A stretch of DNA of 64,000 nt from Streptomyces maremycinicus (GTDB lineage Bacteria; Actinomycetota; Actinomycetes; Streptomycetales; Streptomycetaceae): NCBI RefSeq assembly GCF_001184025.1, contig NZ_BBYG01000011.1:455574-519573 (forward strand), given 5' to 3'. The position numbers and the translations under genes were made by a program. Every line of letters starts with the position of its first letter. The stretch's first letter is position 1. Below, piece after piece: positions 25,658 through 34,298 of the stretch. The notes below the pieces were generated by a model. That model did no database searches. It was not told the origin of the DNA and was given only the letters and a program-made list of their open reading frames with translations.

Positions 25658-26554
25658 ATGTCCACCACGGCCCGAGCACCGCACTTCGTGAGGTCCTTCG
25701 AGCGGGGTCTCGCGGTGATCCGCTCCTTCGACGCGGAGCACCCCGCGCGCACCCTCAGCGACGTCGCCCGCGCCTGCGGGCTGACCCGGGCGGCGGCCCG
25801 GCGCCTGTTGCTCACCCTCGCGGATCTCGGCTACGTCCACAGCGACGGCCGGCTCTTCCGGCTCACCCCGCGGGTGCTGGAACTCGGCTACGCCTACCTG
25901 GCCGGGCTCACCCTTCCGCAGGTCGCCGAGCCGCATCTGGAACACCTCGTCGCACAGGTGAGGGAGTCCTCCTCGCTGTGCGTCCTGGACGGTGACGACA
26001 TCGTCTACGTCGCCCGGGTGCCGACCACCCGCATCATGTCGGCCGTCATCACCGTCGGCACCCGCTTCCCCGCGCACGTCACCTCGGTGGGCCGGGTGAT
26101 GCTCGCCGACCTGGCGGACGACGAGCTCGAACTCCGGCTGAACCGGGCGGAACTGCGCGCGCTCACCGCGCGGACGCTGGTCGGGCCGGAGGAGCTGCGG
26201 GCGGAACTGGCGCGGGTGCGGCGGCAGGGATACGCCCTCGTCGACCAGGAACTGGAGGAGGGGCTGCGGTCGGTGGGCGCCCCGGTGCGCGGCCGCGACG
26301 GCACGGTGGTCGCCGCCGTCAACATCGCCGTCCACGCCGGCCGCACCTCGGTGGCCGCCGTCCGCCGGGACTTGCTGCCACCGCTGCTGGCGGCCGTGGC
26401 GCGGATCGAGGCCGACCTGCGGATCACCGACCCGACGGGAGGCGCCGCCGCCCGGGCCACGGGTCCGGTCACAGGTCCAGGACGAGCTTCCTCCCCCGGC
26501 ACCGGGACACGCAGATCATCATCGTCTCCCCGGCCTCCCGCTCCTGCGGACTGA
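25658..26554 (+). CDS. IclR-family regulator (PcaR/PobR-like)
   Basis: A 298-residue IclR-type regulator. The N-terminal winged helix reads LSDVARACGLTRAAARRLLLTL (central positions about 30-50), and the effector domain has the family segments FPAHVTSVGRVMLA and VGAPVRGRDGTVVAAVNIAVHA. It is closest in style to the PcaR/PobR/CatR branch controlling aromatic catabolism. The ATG has GGGAGGG upstream. The last 28 codons overlap, antiparallel, the end of the reductase gene, and that tail (SSPGTGTRRSSSSPRPPAPAD) is low-complexity, so it is probably an extension. Divergent from the importer, it probably controls importer and oxygenase genes. Confidence 0.9.
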   Translation: MSTTARAPHFVRSFERGLAVIRSFDAEHPARTLSDVARACGLTRAAARRLLLTLADLGYVHSDGRLFRLTPRVLELGYAYLAGLTLPQVAEPHLEHLVAQVRESSSLCVLDGDDIVYVARVPTTRIMSAVITVGTRFPAHVTSVGRVMLADLADDELELRLNRAELRALTARTLVGPEELRAELARVRRQGYALVDQELEEGLRSVGAPVRGRDGTVVAAVNIAVHAGRTSVAAVRRDLLPPLLAAVARIEADLRITDPTGGAAARATGPVTGPGRASSPGTGTRRSSSSPRPPAPAD

Positions 26555-27404
26555 GGACGCAGTCCCGGTGCTCCGGCGTGCCCTCCAGCACGTCGGTCTC
26601 ACAGGTGCCGCAGGTGCCCTCCGTGCAGGAGTAGAGGACCTCGACCCCCGCCGCCCGTACGGTGTCCAGCACGGAGACCCCCGCCGCGACGGTCAGTGTC
26701 CGCCCGCTCCGCGCCAGCTCGACCTCGAACTCGCCCTCCTCGCCCGCCGGTTCATCACGCGCCTGGAACCGCTCGACCCGGAGCACATCGGCCGGACAGC
26801 GCTCCTGCACGGCGTCGAGCAGCGGAGTCGGACCGCAGCAGTAGACGAGGGTGCCCTCCGGCAGCGCGTCGAGCACGGAACCGAGGTCGAGCAGACCCGT
26901 CTCGTCCTGCGGCGCGACGGTGACCCGGTCCCCGTACCGCGCCAACTCCCCGGCGAACGCCATGGAACCGCGGGTCCGGCCGCCGTAGAGCAGGCTCCAC
27001 TCGGCGCCCGCCGCCTCGGCCGCCGCCAGCATCGGCAGGATGGGGGTGATCCCGATGCCGCCCGCGACGAAGCGGTAGCCGGCCGCCGGACGCAGCGCGA
27101 AGTGGTTGCGCGGGCCCCGCACCCGCACCTTGTCGCCCGGCCTCAACTGTTCGTGCACATGCGCGGATCCGCCTCGCCCGGCCGGCTCGCGCAGCACCGC
27201 GATCCGCCAGGCGCGGCGGTCCGCGGGATCACCGCACAGCGAGTACGGGCGCTCCAGCCCCGGGCCGAGGACGAGGTCCACATGGGCACCCGGCTCCCAG
27301 GCCGGGAGCGGCTCGCCCAGCGGGTGGCGCAGAGTGAGGGCGAGCACCCCTTCGGCGGCGAACTCGCGTACTTCGACGACCAGTTCGGTCTCGTACACGC
27401 TCAT
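26469..27404 (-). CDS. Rieske oxygenase reductase (VanB-like, FMN/2Fe-2S)
   Basis: The electron-transfer partner of the adjacent Rieske oxygenase, 311 residues. Domains in order are a flavin-binding barrel (ERPYSLCGDP), an NAD-binding domain (GGIGITPILPMLAAAEAA and YCCGPTPLLDAV) and a C-terminal plant-type 2Fe-2S ferredoxin with its four Cys (SCTEGTCGTC, then RDCVLS). This order is the class IA phthalate dioxygenase reductase type shared with VanB. The ATG start overlaps the stop of the 57-residue gene (ATGA). The 3' end runs 86 bp into the convergent IclR gene. Confidence 0.92.
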   Translation of the reverse strand: MSVYETELVVEVREFAAEGVLALTLRHPLGEPLPAWEPGAHVDLVLGPGLERPYSLCGDPADRRAWRIAVLREPAGRGGSAHVHEQLRPGDKVRVRGPRNHFALRPAAGYRFVAGGIGITPILPMLAAAEAAGAEWSLLYGGRTRGSMAFAGELARYGDRVTVAPQDETGLLDLGSVLDALPEGTLVYCCGPTPLLDAVQERCPADVLRVERFQARDEPAGEEGEFEVELARSGRTLTVAAGVSVLDTVRAAGVEVLYSCTEGTCGTCETDVLEGTPEHRDCVLSPQEREAGETMMICVSRCRGRKLVLDL

Positions 27405-27574
27405 GAGCCGTTCCCTCGCGGCCGGTGTCCTTCGGGGTGGCCGAGCATCCACTCCCACATCTCGACCGGGTCCTGCGTGGTGTGTTCGGCGCCGCAGTGA
27501 CAGGTTCCGTGCAGCACGTCGGTGCCCGGCAGCCAGTCGACGCGGTAGATCTCGCCGGTCGGGCCGGTGCTCAC
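27401..27574 (-). CDS. Small Cys/His protein coupled to the Rieske system
   Basis: A 57-residue protein of unknown function. It starts with a GTG overlapping the oxygenase stop (GTGA) and ends in a TGA overlapping the reductase ATG (ATGA), so it is translationally locked between them. It has a compact Cys/His cluster (LHGTCHCGAEHTTQDP) followed by EMWEWMLGHPEGHRP. The codon third positions are G/C as in the neighbours. The cluster could bind a metal or act in iron-sulfur handling or oxygenase assembly; this is only inferred. No membrane segment or signal is present. Confidence 0.82.
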   Translation of the reverse strand: MSTGPTGEIYRVDWLPGTDVLHGTCHCGAEHTTQDPVEMWEWMLGHPEGHRPRGNGS

Positions 27575-28638
27575 AGGACCCGCTCCACGGGCTTGTCGCC
27601 CTCGGCCACCAGCCGGGCGAGGATACGGCGCGCGGCCAGACCGCCGGTGTCGATGTTGATGCTCAGCTCCTGGTAGCCGGTGCGTTCCGAACCGAGCGTG
27701 CGCTGAAGGAGGTTGAGAGCGTCGACGTCCTGCATGACCACCGTGTGGTTGTTGCCGCGCAGGAACTCGGTGACCTCCTCGTCGTCCGTCGCCCAGTCCC
27801 GCGAGACCATCCAGAAGTCGTACACCTCGCCGTCCGCGGAGGGTGTGATCGCGTACGTGATCTCGGTGTGGAAGCCGTTCGGGTCACCGCCGTCCGCCTC
27901 GGGCAGGACACCCACCGGAGCGATCCGGCTGTGCAGCAGATACAGACAGGGCGCGTGGTACTCGATGTCCTGCCAGCGGGTGATGCGGCCCTCGATGCCC
28001 GTCGAACGGGCGTAGAACGGGGGGCACTCGGCGTCGTCCATGTGCCGGCTGACCCGCACGATCCCCGCGCCCTCGTCGACCTCGGTGGTGATCGGCGTCT
28101 CGGCTACCTCGGGCGTGCCGATGTAACCGCCGTGCAGATACGTCTCGTGGGAGAGGTCCAGGAGGTTGTCGACGAGCAGCCCGTAGTCCGCGTCGATGGG
28201 CTCCATGCCCCGGACGGTGGTCCAGCCGGGGGCGTCGAGATGCCGGGCGCGCGGGATCGTCCGCCGGTCGGCGAGCGCCGGGTCGCCGATCCACACCCAC
28301 ACCAGCGAGTCCAGCTCGACGACCGGGTAGGCGGTGACCCGGGCGGTGCGCGGGATCCGTTTCTGTCCCGGCACGTACACACAGGCGCCGGTCGAGTCGT
28401 AGGTGAAGCCGTGGTAGCCGCACACGATGCGGTCGCCGTCCAGCCGGCTCTCCGACAGCGGGAAGCGGCGGTGCACGCAGCGGTCGTGCAGGGCGACGGG
28501 CGTCCCGTCCTCCTCGGTCCGGTAGAACACGAGCGGCTCACCCAGAATCGTCCGGCCGAGCAACTCCTCCCGCCCGACCTCTGCGGCGTAGGCGGCGACG
28601 TACCACTGGTTCCTGGCGAATGCGGTGGTGTGCGGCAT
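27571..28638 (-). CDS. Rieske non-haem iron oxygenase (VanA-like)
   Basis: The terminal oxygenase, 355 residues, which would demethylate or hydroxylate an aromatic acid. The Rieske centre is DRCVHRRFPLS with VCGYHGFTYDSTG (C-x-H, C-x2-H near residues 50-74), and the catalytic iron motif is LLDLSHETYLHGG (D-x2-H-x4-H type near 155-166). The ATG has GGGAG eight bases upstream. Its length and the lone alpha subunit with a class IA reductase match vanillate O-demethylase and related enzymes. The substrate is inferred only from relatives and from the pca operon elsewhere in the window. It is the first gene of its operon. Confidence 0.9.
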   Translation of the reverse strand: MPHTTAFARNQWYVAAYAAEVGREELLGRTILGEPLVFYRTEEDGTPVALHDRCVHRRFPLSESRLDGDRIVCGYHGFTYDSTGACVYVPGQKRIPRTARVTAYPVVELDSLVWVWIGDPALADRRTIPRARHLDAPGWTTVRGMEPIDADYGLLVDNLLDLSHETYLHGGYIGTPEVAETPITTEVDEGAGIVRVSRHMDDAECPPFYARSTGIEGRITRWQDIEYHAPCLYLLHSRIAPVGVLPEADGGDPNGFHTEITYAITPSADGEVYDFWMVSRDWATDDEEVTEFLRGNNHTVVMQDVDALNLLQRTLGSERTGYQELSINIDTGGLAARRILARLVAEGDKPVERVL

Positions 28639-28854
28639 CGTTGCGGCTCCCGTCTCTGCTGGTGTCCGCATCGTCGGGGCGGGCGTCACGGGGCCGCAAC
28701 ACGGCTTCCGCCTCACGGAAGGGCGTCGTCGAAGAGCGCACGCGTCCCCCTGCCCGTTCACCCCCAGATGGGACCGGTCGCCCGAACGTTCGCACCGGGC
28801 GGTTTTGCCGTTCCGGAGTTCACGGCCGCGAATCTCGTCGACCATGGACGGGAC

Positions 28855-29463
28855 ATGATCGTGAACTCGTACCCCCTCGGCGGGCCTTGCCGTCGGTCCG
28901 TCGACGGCAAGGCCCGGCGAGGGGTGTTACCCGCCCTGGGCCTGGCGGTGACCGCGACGGCCCTGGCCGCCGCCGGCTACCACCTGGTCTTCGCGCGTTC
29001 GATCTCCTTCGCCGCCTGCCTGTTGGTGGTGCCGATCCTGTTCGCGAGTGCGCTGCCGCGGTCCCGGGCGGCCGGGTCGGACGCCCTGCTGCCCGACCTC
29101 TGCGCCATGATCCTGGCGCAGGCCGTGGCCTGCTGCTGGTTCGCTGTCGCCGCCTCCGGGCCGGGGGGCACGGGCGGGCCGCTCCACGGCGGCGAGGGCG
29201 GCGCGGTCCATCTGGCGATGACCCTGGTCACGGTGTGCGCGCTGCGCGCCGTGGCGCGTTCCCGGTCCCGGCTGTCCGCCACGGTCCAGGCGGGTCCGCG
29301 CGCCTTCTTCCACCGCCTGCGCGCTCTGCTGCGCCCGCGGAGGCGCACGGACCTGGACGTCGGCCCGGGCCGGTTCCGCGCAGCCCGCGCCGACGACGAC
29401 GAGCACGGCCCGGAGGTGCTGCTCACCGGCGCGGTCGGCCGCCGAGGCCCTCCCCTGAGCTGA
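28855..29463 (+). CDS. Four-helix membrane protein of unknown function
   Basis: A 202-residue integral membrane protein. Four hydrophobic stretches are seen, near residues 24-46 (LPALGLAVTATALAAAGYHL), 49-67 (ISFAACLLVVPILFASALP), 77-97 (DLCAMILAQAVACCWFAVAA) and 111-128 (HLAMTLVTVCALRAVARS), followed by an Arg-rich tail that should be cytoplasmic. The start was chosen for the signal-like N-terminus; the longer open frame upstream runs over the Rieske gene antisense and is not coding. No family is recognised. Confidence 0.65.
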   Translation: MIVNSYPLGGPCRRSVDGKARRGVLPALGLAVTATALAAAGYHLVFARSISFAACLLVVPILFASALPRSRAAGSDALLPDLCAMILAQAVACCWFAVAASGPGGTGGPLHGGEGGAVHLAMTLVTVCALRAVARSRSRLSATVQAGPRAFFHRLRALLRPRRRTDLDVGPGRFRAARADDDEHGPEVLLTGAVGRRGPPLS

Positions 29464-29593
29464 CGTCCCGTCACAGGTACGTCCCGACAAGCACGCTGGA
29501 GAACGCCTCGGCGCCCCATGCCCGAGCCGTCGCACGCCTCGAACGCCCGCCGGACGACTCGTCCTGCCGCGAAACCAGGACTCAGGACCTCTC

Positions 29594-30688
29594 ATGACGA
29601 CTCCACGTATCGACATCGTGCACGCCGGTGACCTCGCGCCGAGCGACCTCGCCCGCTGGAACGAACTACGGCACGCCGCGACCGGCGCCACCGCCAACCC
29701 CTTCATGAGCGCCGAGTTCACCCGGGCCGTCGGCCGCGTACGCCGTGACGCCCGCGTGGCGGTACTGCGCCGCAAGCGGCAGGCCGTCGGCTACTTCCCC
29801 TACCAACGGGGCCGGTGGGGCCACGGCCGCGCGGTCGGTCTGGGGGTGTCCGACTGCCAGGGTGCCGTCCTGCATCCCGACGACGCGCGCCTCGACCCGC
29901 GCCACCTCATGCGTGCCTGCTCCCTGAACGCCTGGGAGTTCAACCATCTCGAAGGCGGGCAGGACCTGTTCCTGCCGTACGCGACGGGCCGGTTCGCGTC
30001 TCCCGTCGTCGATCTCGCACAGGGCTACGCCGCGTACGAAACCCACCTGCGCGCCCACTCGCGGAGCCTGCTGAAATCGACCCGGGCCCAGGAGCGCCGC
30101 CTGGCCCGGCACCTCGGCCCGCTGCGCTTCGTCCACGACGAGCGCCACCCGGCGGCGCTGAGGACCCTTGTCGGCTGGAAGTCGGCCCACTACCGCCGCA
30201 CCGGTCGCCGTGACCCGTTCGAGCAGCGGTGGATCGCCGGCCTGGTGCGCCTGCTGGCCGACACCACCGCACCGGACTGCTCGGGCGTCCTCTCGGTGCT
30301 CTACGCCGCCGACCGTCCCGTAGCCGCCCACTTCGGTCTGCGCTCCCGCACGGTCCTGTCCTGCTGGTTCCCCTCCTACGACCGCGACCTCGCCACCTTC
30401 TCGCCCGGCCGGATCCTCTACCTGCGCATGATCGAGGCCGCCGCCGCTTCCGGCATTCGGCTGGTCGACTTCGGCCGGGGCGAGGCCGCCTACAAGAACG
30501 CCTTCAAGACGGGTGACCTCACGGTCCACGAAGGCGCCCTGCGCACGGTCGGTCCGGGTGCCGCGCTGCACTGGCTCCGGCACGAGCCGCTCCGGGCGGC
30601 TCATCGGCTGGTGCGCGAACACCCGGCCCTGAAGAGCGCAGCCGTACGCACCCTCGGTGTCGTGGGGGCGGTGCGGAGCTCCGGGTAG
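29594..30688 (+). CDS. CelD/BcsL-type GNAT acyltransferase
   Basis: A 364-residue double-GNAT protein of the Acetyltransf_6 (CelD/BcsL) family, which acylates amino sugars or sugar polymers in other bacteria. Recognisable stretches are NPFMSAEFTRAVGRVRRDAR, the central SRSLLKSTRAQERRLARHLG, RPVAAHFGLRSRTVLSCWFP and the final LVDFGRGEAAYKNAFKTGD, the CoA-side segment of the family. No glycan cluster adjoins it. The ATG start gives a full-length family member. The target is unknown. Confidence 0.83.
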   Translation: MTTPRIDIVHAGDLAPSDLARWNELRHAATGATANPFMSAEFTRAVGRVRRDARVAVLRRKRQAVGYFPYQRGRWGHGRAVGLGVSDCQGAVLHPDDARLDPRHLMRACSLNAWEFNHLEGGQDLFLPYATGRFASPVVDLAQGYAAYETHLRAHSRSLLKSTRAQERRLARHLGPLRFVHDERHPAALRTLVGWKSAHYRRTGRRDPFEQRWIAGLVRLLADTTAPDCSGVLSVLYAADRPVAAHFGLRSRTVLSCWFPSYDRDLATFSPGRILYLRMIEAAAASGIRLVDFGRGEAAYKNAFKTGDLTVHEGALRTVGPGAALHWLRHEPLRAAHRLVREHPALKSAAVRTLGVVGAVRSSG

Positions 30689-31150
30689 AGCGGACGACCG
30701 GCCCGGCAGGCGGGAGGGCAGGCGCACGGGCGGACGGGGGGACGGGCGGACGGGGGACGGGCGCACGGGCGCACGGGCGGACGGGCGGCAGGGTGACCGG
30801 GGAGGTGTCGGGCCCTTCGCCGCGCGAGGTCGGCGGATGCCGGAGACGGCGAGAGAACTCCCGCTCGTCCGGTCGTGATGCCCTGTCGATCATGACGAAC
30901 CTGCCCCTGAGGACGGCCGGGCGGCGCGCCGGGGTGACCTGCGAGGCATGGGTGAGGGGCGACCGTGCACAAGTGAGGTGCATATGTCGTAGGCACGGAT
31001 ATGCGGCGACGAGACTTTGATCATGAGCAGGACCGTGCGGGGTGCCCGCACCGGGCTCACCGATCGACGCGCGTTCCGGACTGCCTTCGGGGCGAACCGG
31101 ATGCGTCGGCGCAGACACGCACCACCGAGCAACAAGAAGGGCCGCCCCCC
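30689..31150. other. Gene-free repetitive region
   Basis: No gene is supported. The first half is a G-rich tandem array (30721-30795), and the rest contains nothing recognisable other than the likely upstream sequence of the XRE gene. Short open frames here lack ribosome sites. Confidence 0.5.
30721..30795 (+). repeat. Degenerate GGGCGGAC tandem repeat
   Basis: Short units of the form GGGCGGAC, GGGCGCAC and GGGGGAC follow one another in an irregular 8- to 10-bp rhythm, just after the GNAT gene. It could be replication slippage; no function is evident. Confidence 0.7.
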
Positions 31151-31639
31151 GTGAACAGACCGCCGTTCTCTCCCGCTGCCGCTCTGTCGGCCAGACAGGG
31201 TCTCGGGATATCGCCTCAGCAGGTGGCGGAGCAGCTGAACGCGTGCGGAGTTCCCGCCGACGTCTCCCTCGTCCACGCGTGGGAGAGCGGCGAGCACCGC
31301 CCCGCCGAGCACGAACTGATCGCCCTCGCGGACGTCCTCTGGTGCCGGACCACGGACCTGATGGGGATCGAGGAACCGCGAACGCTGGGGGAGCACCGGC
31401 TGGCGCGGCAGTTCACCACGGACAGGCTTGCCCGGTCCATCGGAATGGACCCGGCCCAGTACGAGCAGGCCGAGCAGCGAGACCTCTGGGCCGGTGACGA
31501 GCGCCAGACGGCCGCGCTGCTGCGGCTGCTGAACCTCACCCCGCTCCAACTGGCCAGGGTCGTCGAGCGGCCCGGTCCGTCCCGGCCGGAACTCTCGACG
31601 CCGCCGAAGCCGACCCTGCGGCGCGTGCGGTCACGTTGA
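31151..31639 (+). CDS. XRE-like helix-turn-helix protein
   Basis: A 162-residue predicted DNA-binding protein. Two Cro/CI-like units may be present: one near residues 9-60 (ALSARQGLGISPQQVAEQLN, HAWESGEHRPAEHELIALAD) and a weaker one near 85-140 (LARSIGMDPAQYEQAEQRDL, LLRLLNLTPLQLARVVERPG). The GTG start follows an AAGAAGGG stretch at a rather long distance, so a start further upstream is possible. The C-terminus is basic and disordered. It is convergent with the TetR gene and its targets are unknown. Confidence 0.7.
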   Translation: MNRPPFSPAAALSARQGLGISPQQVAEQLNACGVPADVSLVHAWESGEHRPAEHELIALADVLWCRTTDLMGIEEPRTLGEHRLARQFTTDRLARSIGMDPAQYEQAEQRDLWAGDERQTAALLRLLNLTPLQLARVVERPGPSRPELSTPPKPTLRRVRSR

Positions 31640-31761
31640 GAACCGCCTGACGTCTCGCCGTGCGGCGGGAGGCGGGGCGGTCGTCGGCCGCTCGCGTTCC
31701 CGGAAGCGGGGGTGCCGAACGGGAGGCTCGATCGCGGGCCGATGGGCGCCCGCCCGCATCG

Positions 31762-32424
31762 TCATGCCGGAAGCGCGGCCGGCGCGTCCCCTTCAGACGC
31801 CGGTCGTGCCGGTGGTGCCGATACCGAGGGCGCCGGCGCCGGTGCTGTGGCTTTGGCCAGGATGCCCTCCACACCGTGCAGGAACGTCTCGCAGATCGGC
31901 GCCGGGTCGGAGAGGCAGCCGGCCGCCATGGCGCCGTCCCGGAGCATGACGAAGTGCCGGCCCGCCGCGTCGGCCGGAGTGTGGCCGGCGTCTTCCAGCA
32001 ACTCCGTGGCGGTCTCCAGGAACCACTGCCGATGGGCCAGTACGGCCTGGTGGACGGGGTGTGCGGAGTCGGGATACTCGGCTGCCGCGTTCAGGAAGGC
32101 GCAGCCGCGGAACCCGGAGGACCGGATGCCTTCGGCGACGAAGCGGCTCACGGCCCGGACCGTGTCGGCTGCCGACAGGCCTTGTGCCCGGATCGCGGCC
32201 ACCTGCCCCCGGATGCCCTGATCGGCCTGCTGGAGGTAGGCGAGGATCAGTTCGTCCTTGCCCTTGAAGTGCCGGTACAGGGTGGCGCGAGTGACCTGCG
32301 CGTCCGCGATGATCCGGTCCACGCCGACCGAGTGGATCCCTTCGGCGTAGAAGATCCGGGTCGCCGTGCCGAGCAGTCGCTCCCGCGCCTCGGATCTGCC
32401 TCTGCCTTCTGCCTCCGCGCTCAT
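31762..32424 (-). CDS. TetR-family regulator of the divergent membrane protein
   Basis: A 220-residue TetR-type repressor. The helix-turn-helix is near residues 27-50 (GIHSVGVDRIIADAQVTRAT then LYRHFKGKDELI). The effector half has GFRGCAFLNAAAEYPD, seen in the YxaF/LmrA-like subgroup. The ATG start was chosen at the beginning of the conserved region; the longer open frame crosses the operator. The tail is Ala/Pro-rich. It faces the DUF308-like gene across a 23-bp inverted repeat with a promoter between the arms. Confidence 0.88.
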   Translation of the reverse strand: MSAEAEGRGRSEARERLLGTATRIFYAEGIHSVGVDRIIADAQVTRATLYRHFKGKDELILAYLQQADQGIRGQVAAIRAQGLSAADTVRAVSRFVAEGIRSSGFRGCAFLNAAAEYPDSAHPVHQAVLAHRQWFLETATELLEDAGHTPADAAGRHFVMLRDGAMAAGCLSDPAPICETFLHGVEGILAKATAPAPAPSVSAPPARPASEGDAPAALPA

Positions 32425-32443
32425 GGTGCCGACGATAGCAGCC

Positions 32444-32521
32444 GATGAGGGAGAACGTTCGGTCTTGACAGGGGAGGTGCTGCCGCTTTTGATGAGGGAA
32501 GACCGAACGTTCTCCCTCATC
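32444..32521. promoter_or_regulatory. 23-bp inverted repeat with embedded promoter (TetR operator)
   Basis: Positions 32444-32466 and 32499-32521 are exact inverted copies of 23 bp. Each arm contains the 8-bp palindrome GAACGTTC within GAGAACGTTCGGTCTT. Between them, on the plus strand, TTGACA (32465-32470), a 17-bp spacer and TTTGAT (32488-32493) form a promoter for the membrane gene. The design fits repression by the adjacent TetR protein. Confidence 0.78.
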
Positions 32522-32676
32522 TTCTCCTTCCCCTTCCCTTCTCCCTCTCCCGTCCATGCCCGGCGCTTGCCGGGACCGGTGGCTCGCCCGACGAGGGCCG
32601 TACCGCAGCCGCACAGGCCGGTGCCCTCCGGCCCGGCCGGTCCCGTGGCAAGCGCCCATCGCCGAAAGGACCCGCC

Positions 32677-33258
32677 ATGGGATCCTCCGTCTCCGCCCCC
32701 GTCGCCGCCTCCGTGAGCGGCACCGCAGCACTGCGCCGTCTCTACTTCCTGCGCTTCGCGTTCGCCGCGGTATGGGCCGTCCTCCTGTTCACCGCCACCG
32801 ACGAACTGAACCCCCTGAGCACGACCTTGCTGGTGATCTACCCCGTGTTCGATGTGGCGTGTGCGGTGGTCGACCTGAGGTCCGCCAAAACGGACCGCCG
32901 ATCAGTGCGCGGTCTCCAGGTGAATGTCGCGCTCAGTGCCCTCGCCGCCGCAGGTCTCGCCGCCGCCGCCACCTCGGGCGTCCCGGCCGTCCTGCGGGTC
33001 TGGGGCTCCTGGGCCGTCACTGCCGGACTCGTCCAACTCGTCGTCGCCGTCCATCGGCGCGGCATGGCAGGGCAGTGGCCGATGATCGCCAGTGGCGCCA
33101 TCTCCACTCTCGCCGGAACCTCGTTCGTGATCCAGGCCGGCAAGGCCGACGCCTCCTTGAGCGGCCTGGGCGGCTATGCCTTCCTGGGCGGGGTCTTCTT
33201 CCTCGTCTCCGCACTCCGCCTCGCGCGAGCCGACAAGATGGCCGGCCTTGTCTCTTGA
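32677..33258 (+). CDS. Six-helix membrane protein (DUF308/HdeD-like)
   Basis: A 193-residue membrane protein with six predicted helices, starting at LYFLRFAFAAVWAVLLFTAT, arranged in pairs, which resembles the DUF308/HdeD group. GAAAGGA lies seven bases before the ATG. Small polar loops and no binding motif are seen. It is regulated by the divergent TetR gene, as the operator shows; a stress or efflux-associated role is possible, but unproven. Confidence 0.78.
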   Translation: MGSSVSAPVAASVSGTAALRRLYFLRFAFAAVWAVLLFTATDELNPLSTTLLVIYPVFDVACAVVDLRSAKTDRRSVRGLQVNVALSALAAAGLAAAATSGVPAVLRVWGSWAVTAGLVQLVVAVHRRGMAGQWPMIASGAISTLAGTSFVIQAGKADASLSGLGGYAFLGGVFFLVSALRLARADKMAGLVS

Positions 33259-33804
33259 CGCATCGGCGGCGCGAACGGCACGCGGAACTCGCACCAGGGG
33301 CCGCGTGCCGAGCCGTACGGCAGGCCGTTCCCCCGGCGTCGGCAGGGGGGTGGCTCGCCCGCCGTCCGTGCCGCTACCGGATCCGGCGTCACAGGGGGCC
33401 CGGTCGTCGCCCGGTGCGGTGGACCGGCGGTACTCCTCGACCATCGTGCCCCGTGCGGCTGCCGTCGTGGAGCTGTCCTGCTGTTACTCACTTTCGGGTG
33501 ATGGCCTTGGTCGATCCGCCGCGGCGAGTCCGGTCGGGGTGGGCCTCCGGCCCGCGTTCGCAAGGGAATCGCGCCTGGCGACTCGTCAACTTCGTGCACA
33601 AGCCGCATACATGGAGGTTACAGTCGAGCATCACGGCAATGTGGACAACAGGTAACGCAGGCTGCGTTTTCGCTCCATTCCCCTCCGTGGTGGACATGCT
33701 GGGGACGCGGCTGTCCGGCCGCCACCGCACACCGCACCAGCCCTCGCGCCGGCCATGACACCTACACCGGGCCGGGGTGGGTGCCGCACCGTCAGGGGGA
33801 CTTC
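33259..33804. other. Long gene-free region
   Basis: No gene is convincing in about 540 bp; long open frames here on both strands lack ribosome sites and recognisable content. The only structure is a small stem AACGCA/TGCGTT with a three-base loop and following TT (33654-33670), a weak terminator candidate. A less GC-rich stretch around 33590-33680 probably holds the promoter of the next gene. Confidence 0.45.
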
Positions 33805-34284
33805 TTGTCCGCTTCTGCTTCCTTCACCGCTCGCCGTTCGGCCGCTGCCGCGCTCGTGGCCGCCGCTCTGGTCTCGGTGGCGGCGCTGCCGGCCGCGGCG
33901 GCCGACCACGCCCGCCCGCATCGGGCGCGGGTGGAGATCTCGACCGTCCAGCACGGCTCCCCGGGGCGCGACGACCGCTCCAACCGCTCGCTGAACAGGG
34001 AACGGGCACAGCTGACCAACCCCACCCGCCACACGGTCGACCTGGACGGCTGGACCCTGAGCGACGAAGACGGTCACTCCTACACGTTCCACCACTACCG
34101 CCTGGCCCCGCAGTCCTCGGTCCGCGTCCACACCGGCAAGGGACGCGACACCCGCGGCGACCTCTACCAGAACCGCCGCGCCTACGTGTGGGACGACGAC
34201 CGCGACACCGTCACCCTGCGCGACAGCCGAGGCCGCACCGTCGACGACTACTCCTGGGGCCACCGCCGCGGCGGCCGCCGCTGA
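33805..34284 (+). CDS. Secreted lamin-tail (LTD) domain protein
   Basis: A 159-residue exported protein. The signal peptide (SFTARRSAAAALVAAALVSV, cleavage after AAAAD region) is followed by one lamin-tail domain with its pattern LTNPTRHTVDLDGWTLSDED, LAPQSSVRVHTGKG and WDDDRDTVTLRDSRG. The TTG start has AGGGGGA four bases upstream; a GTG eight codons earlier is the alternative. Such domains occur in bacterial surface proteins and nucleases; no catalytic domain is attached here. The C-terminus is Arg/Gly-rich. Function unknown. Confidence 0.8.
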   Translation: MSASASFTARRSAAAALVAAALVSVAALPAAAADHARPHRARVEISTVQHGSPGRDDRSNRSLNRERAQLTNPTRHTVDLDGWTLSDEDGHSYTFHHYRLAPQSSVRVHTGKGRDTRGDLYQNRRAYVWDDDRDTVTLRDSRGRTVDDYSWGHRRGGRR

Positions 34285-34298
34285 CCCACCCGGGTCAG
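34281..34298 (+). terminator. Short hairpin at the end of the LTD gene
   Basis: CTGACCC and GGGTCAG pair around a four-base loop, starting at the LTD stop codon. There is no T tract, as is common in Streptomyces terminators. Confidence 0.5.

Noticed and set aside
32444..32521. 23-bp inverted repeats as insertion-sequence ends
   Set aside because: Only 32 bp lie between them, containing a promoter; no transposase is present and the flanks fit an operator.
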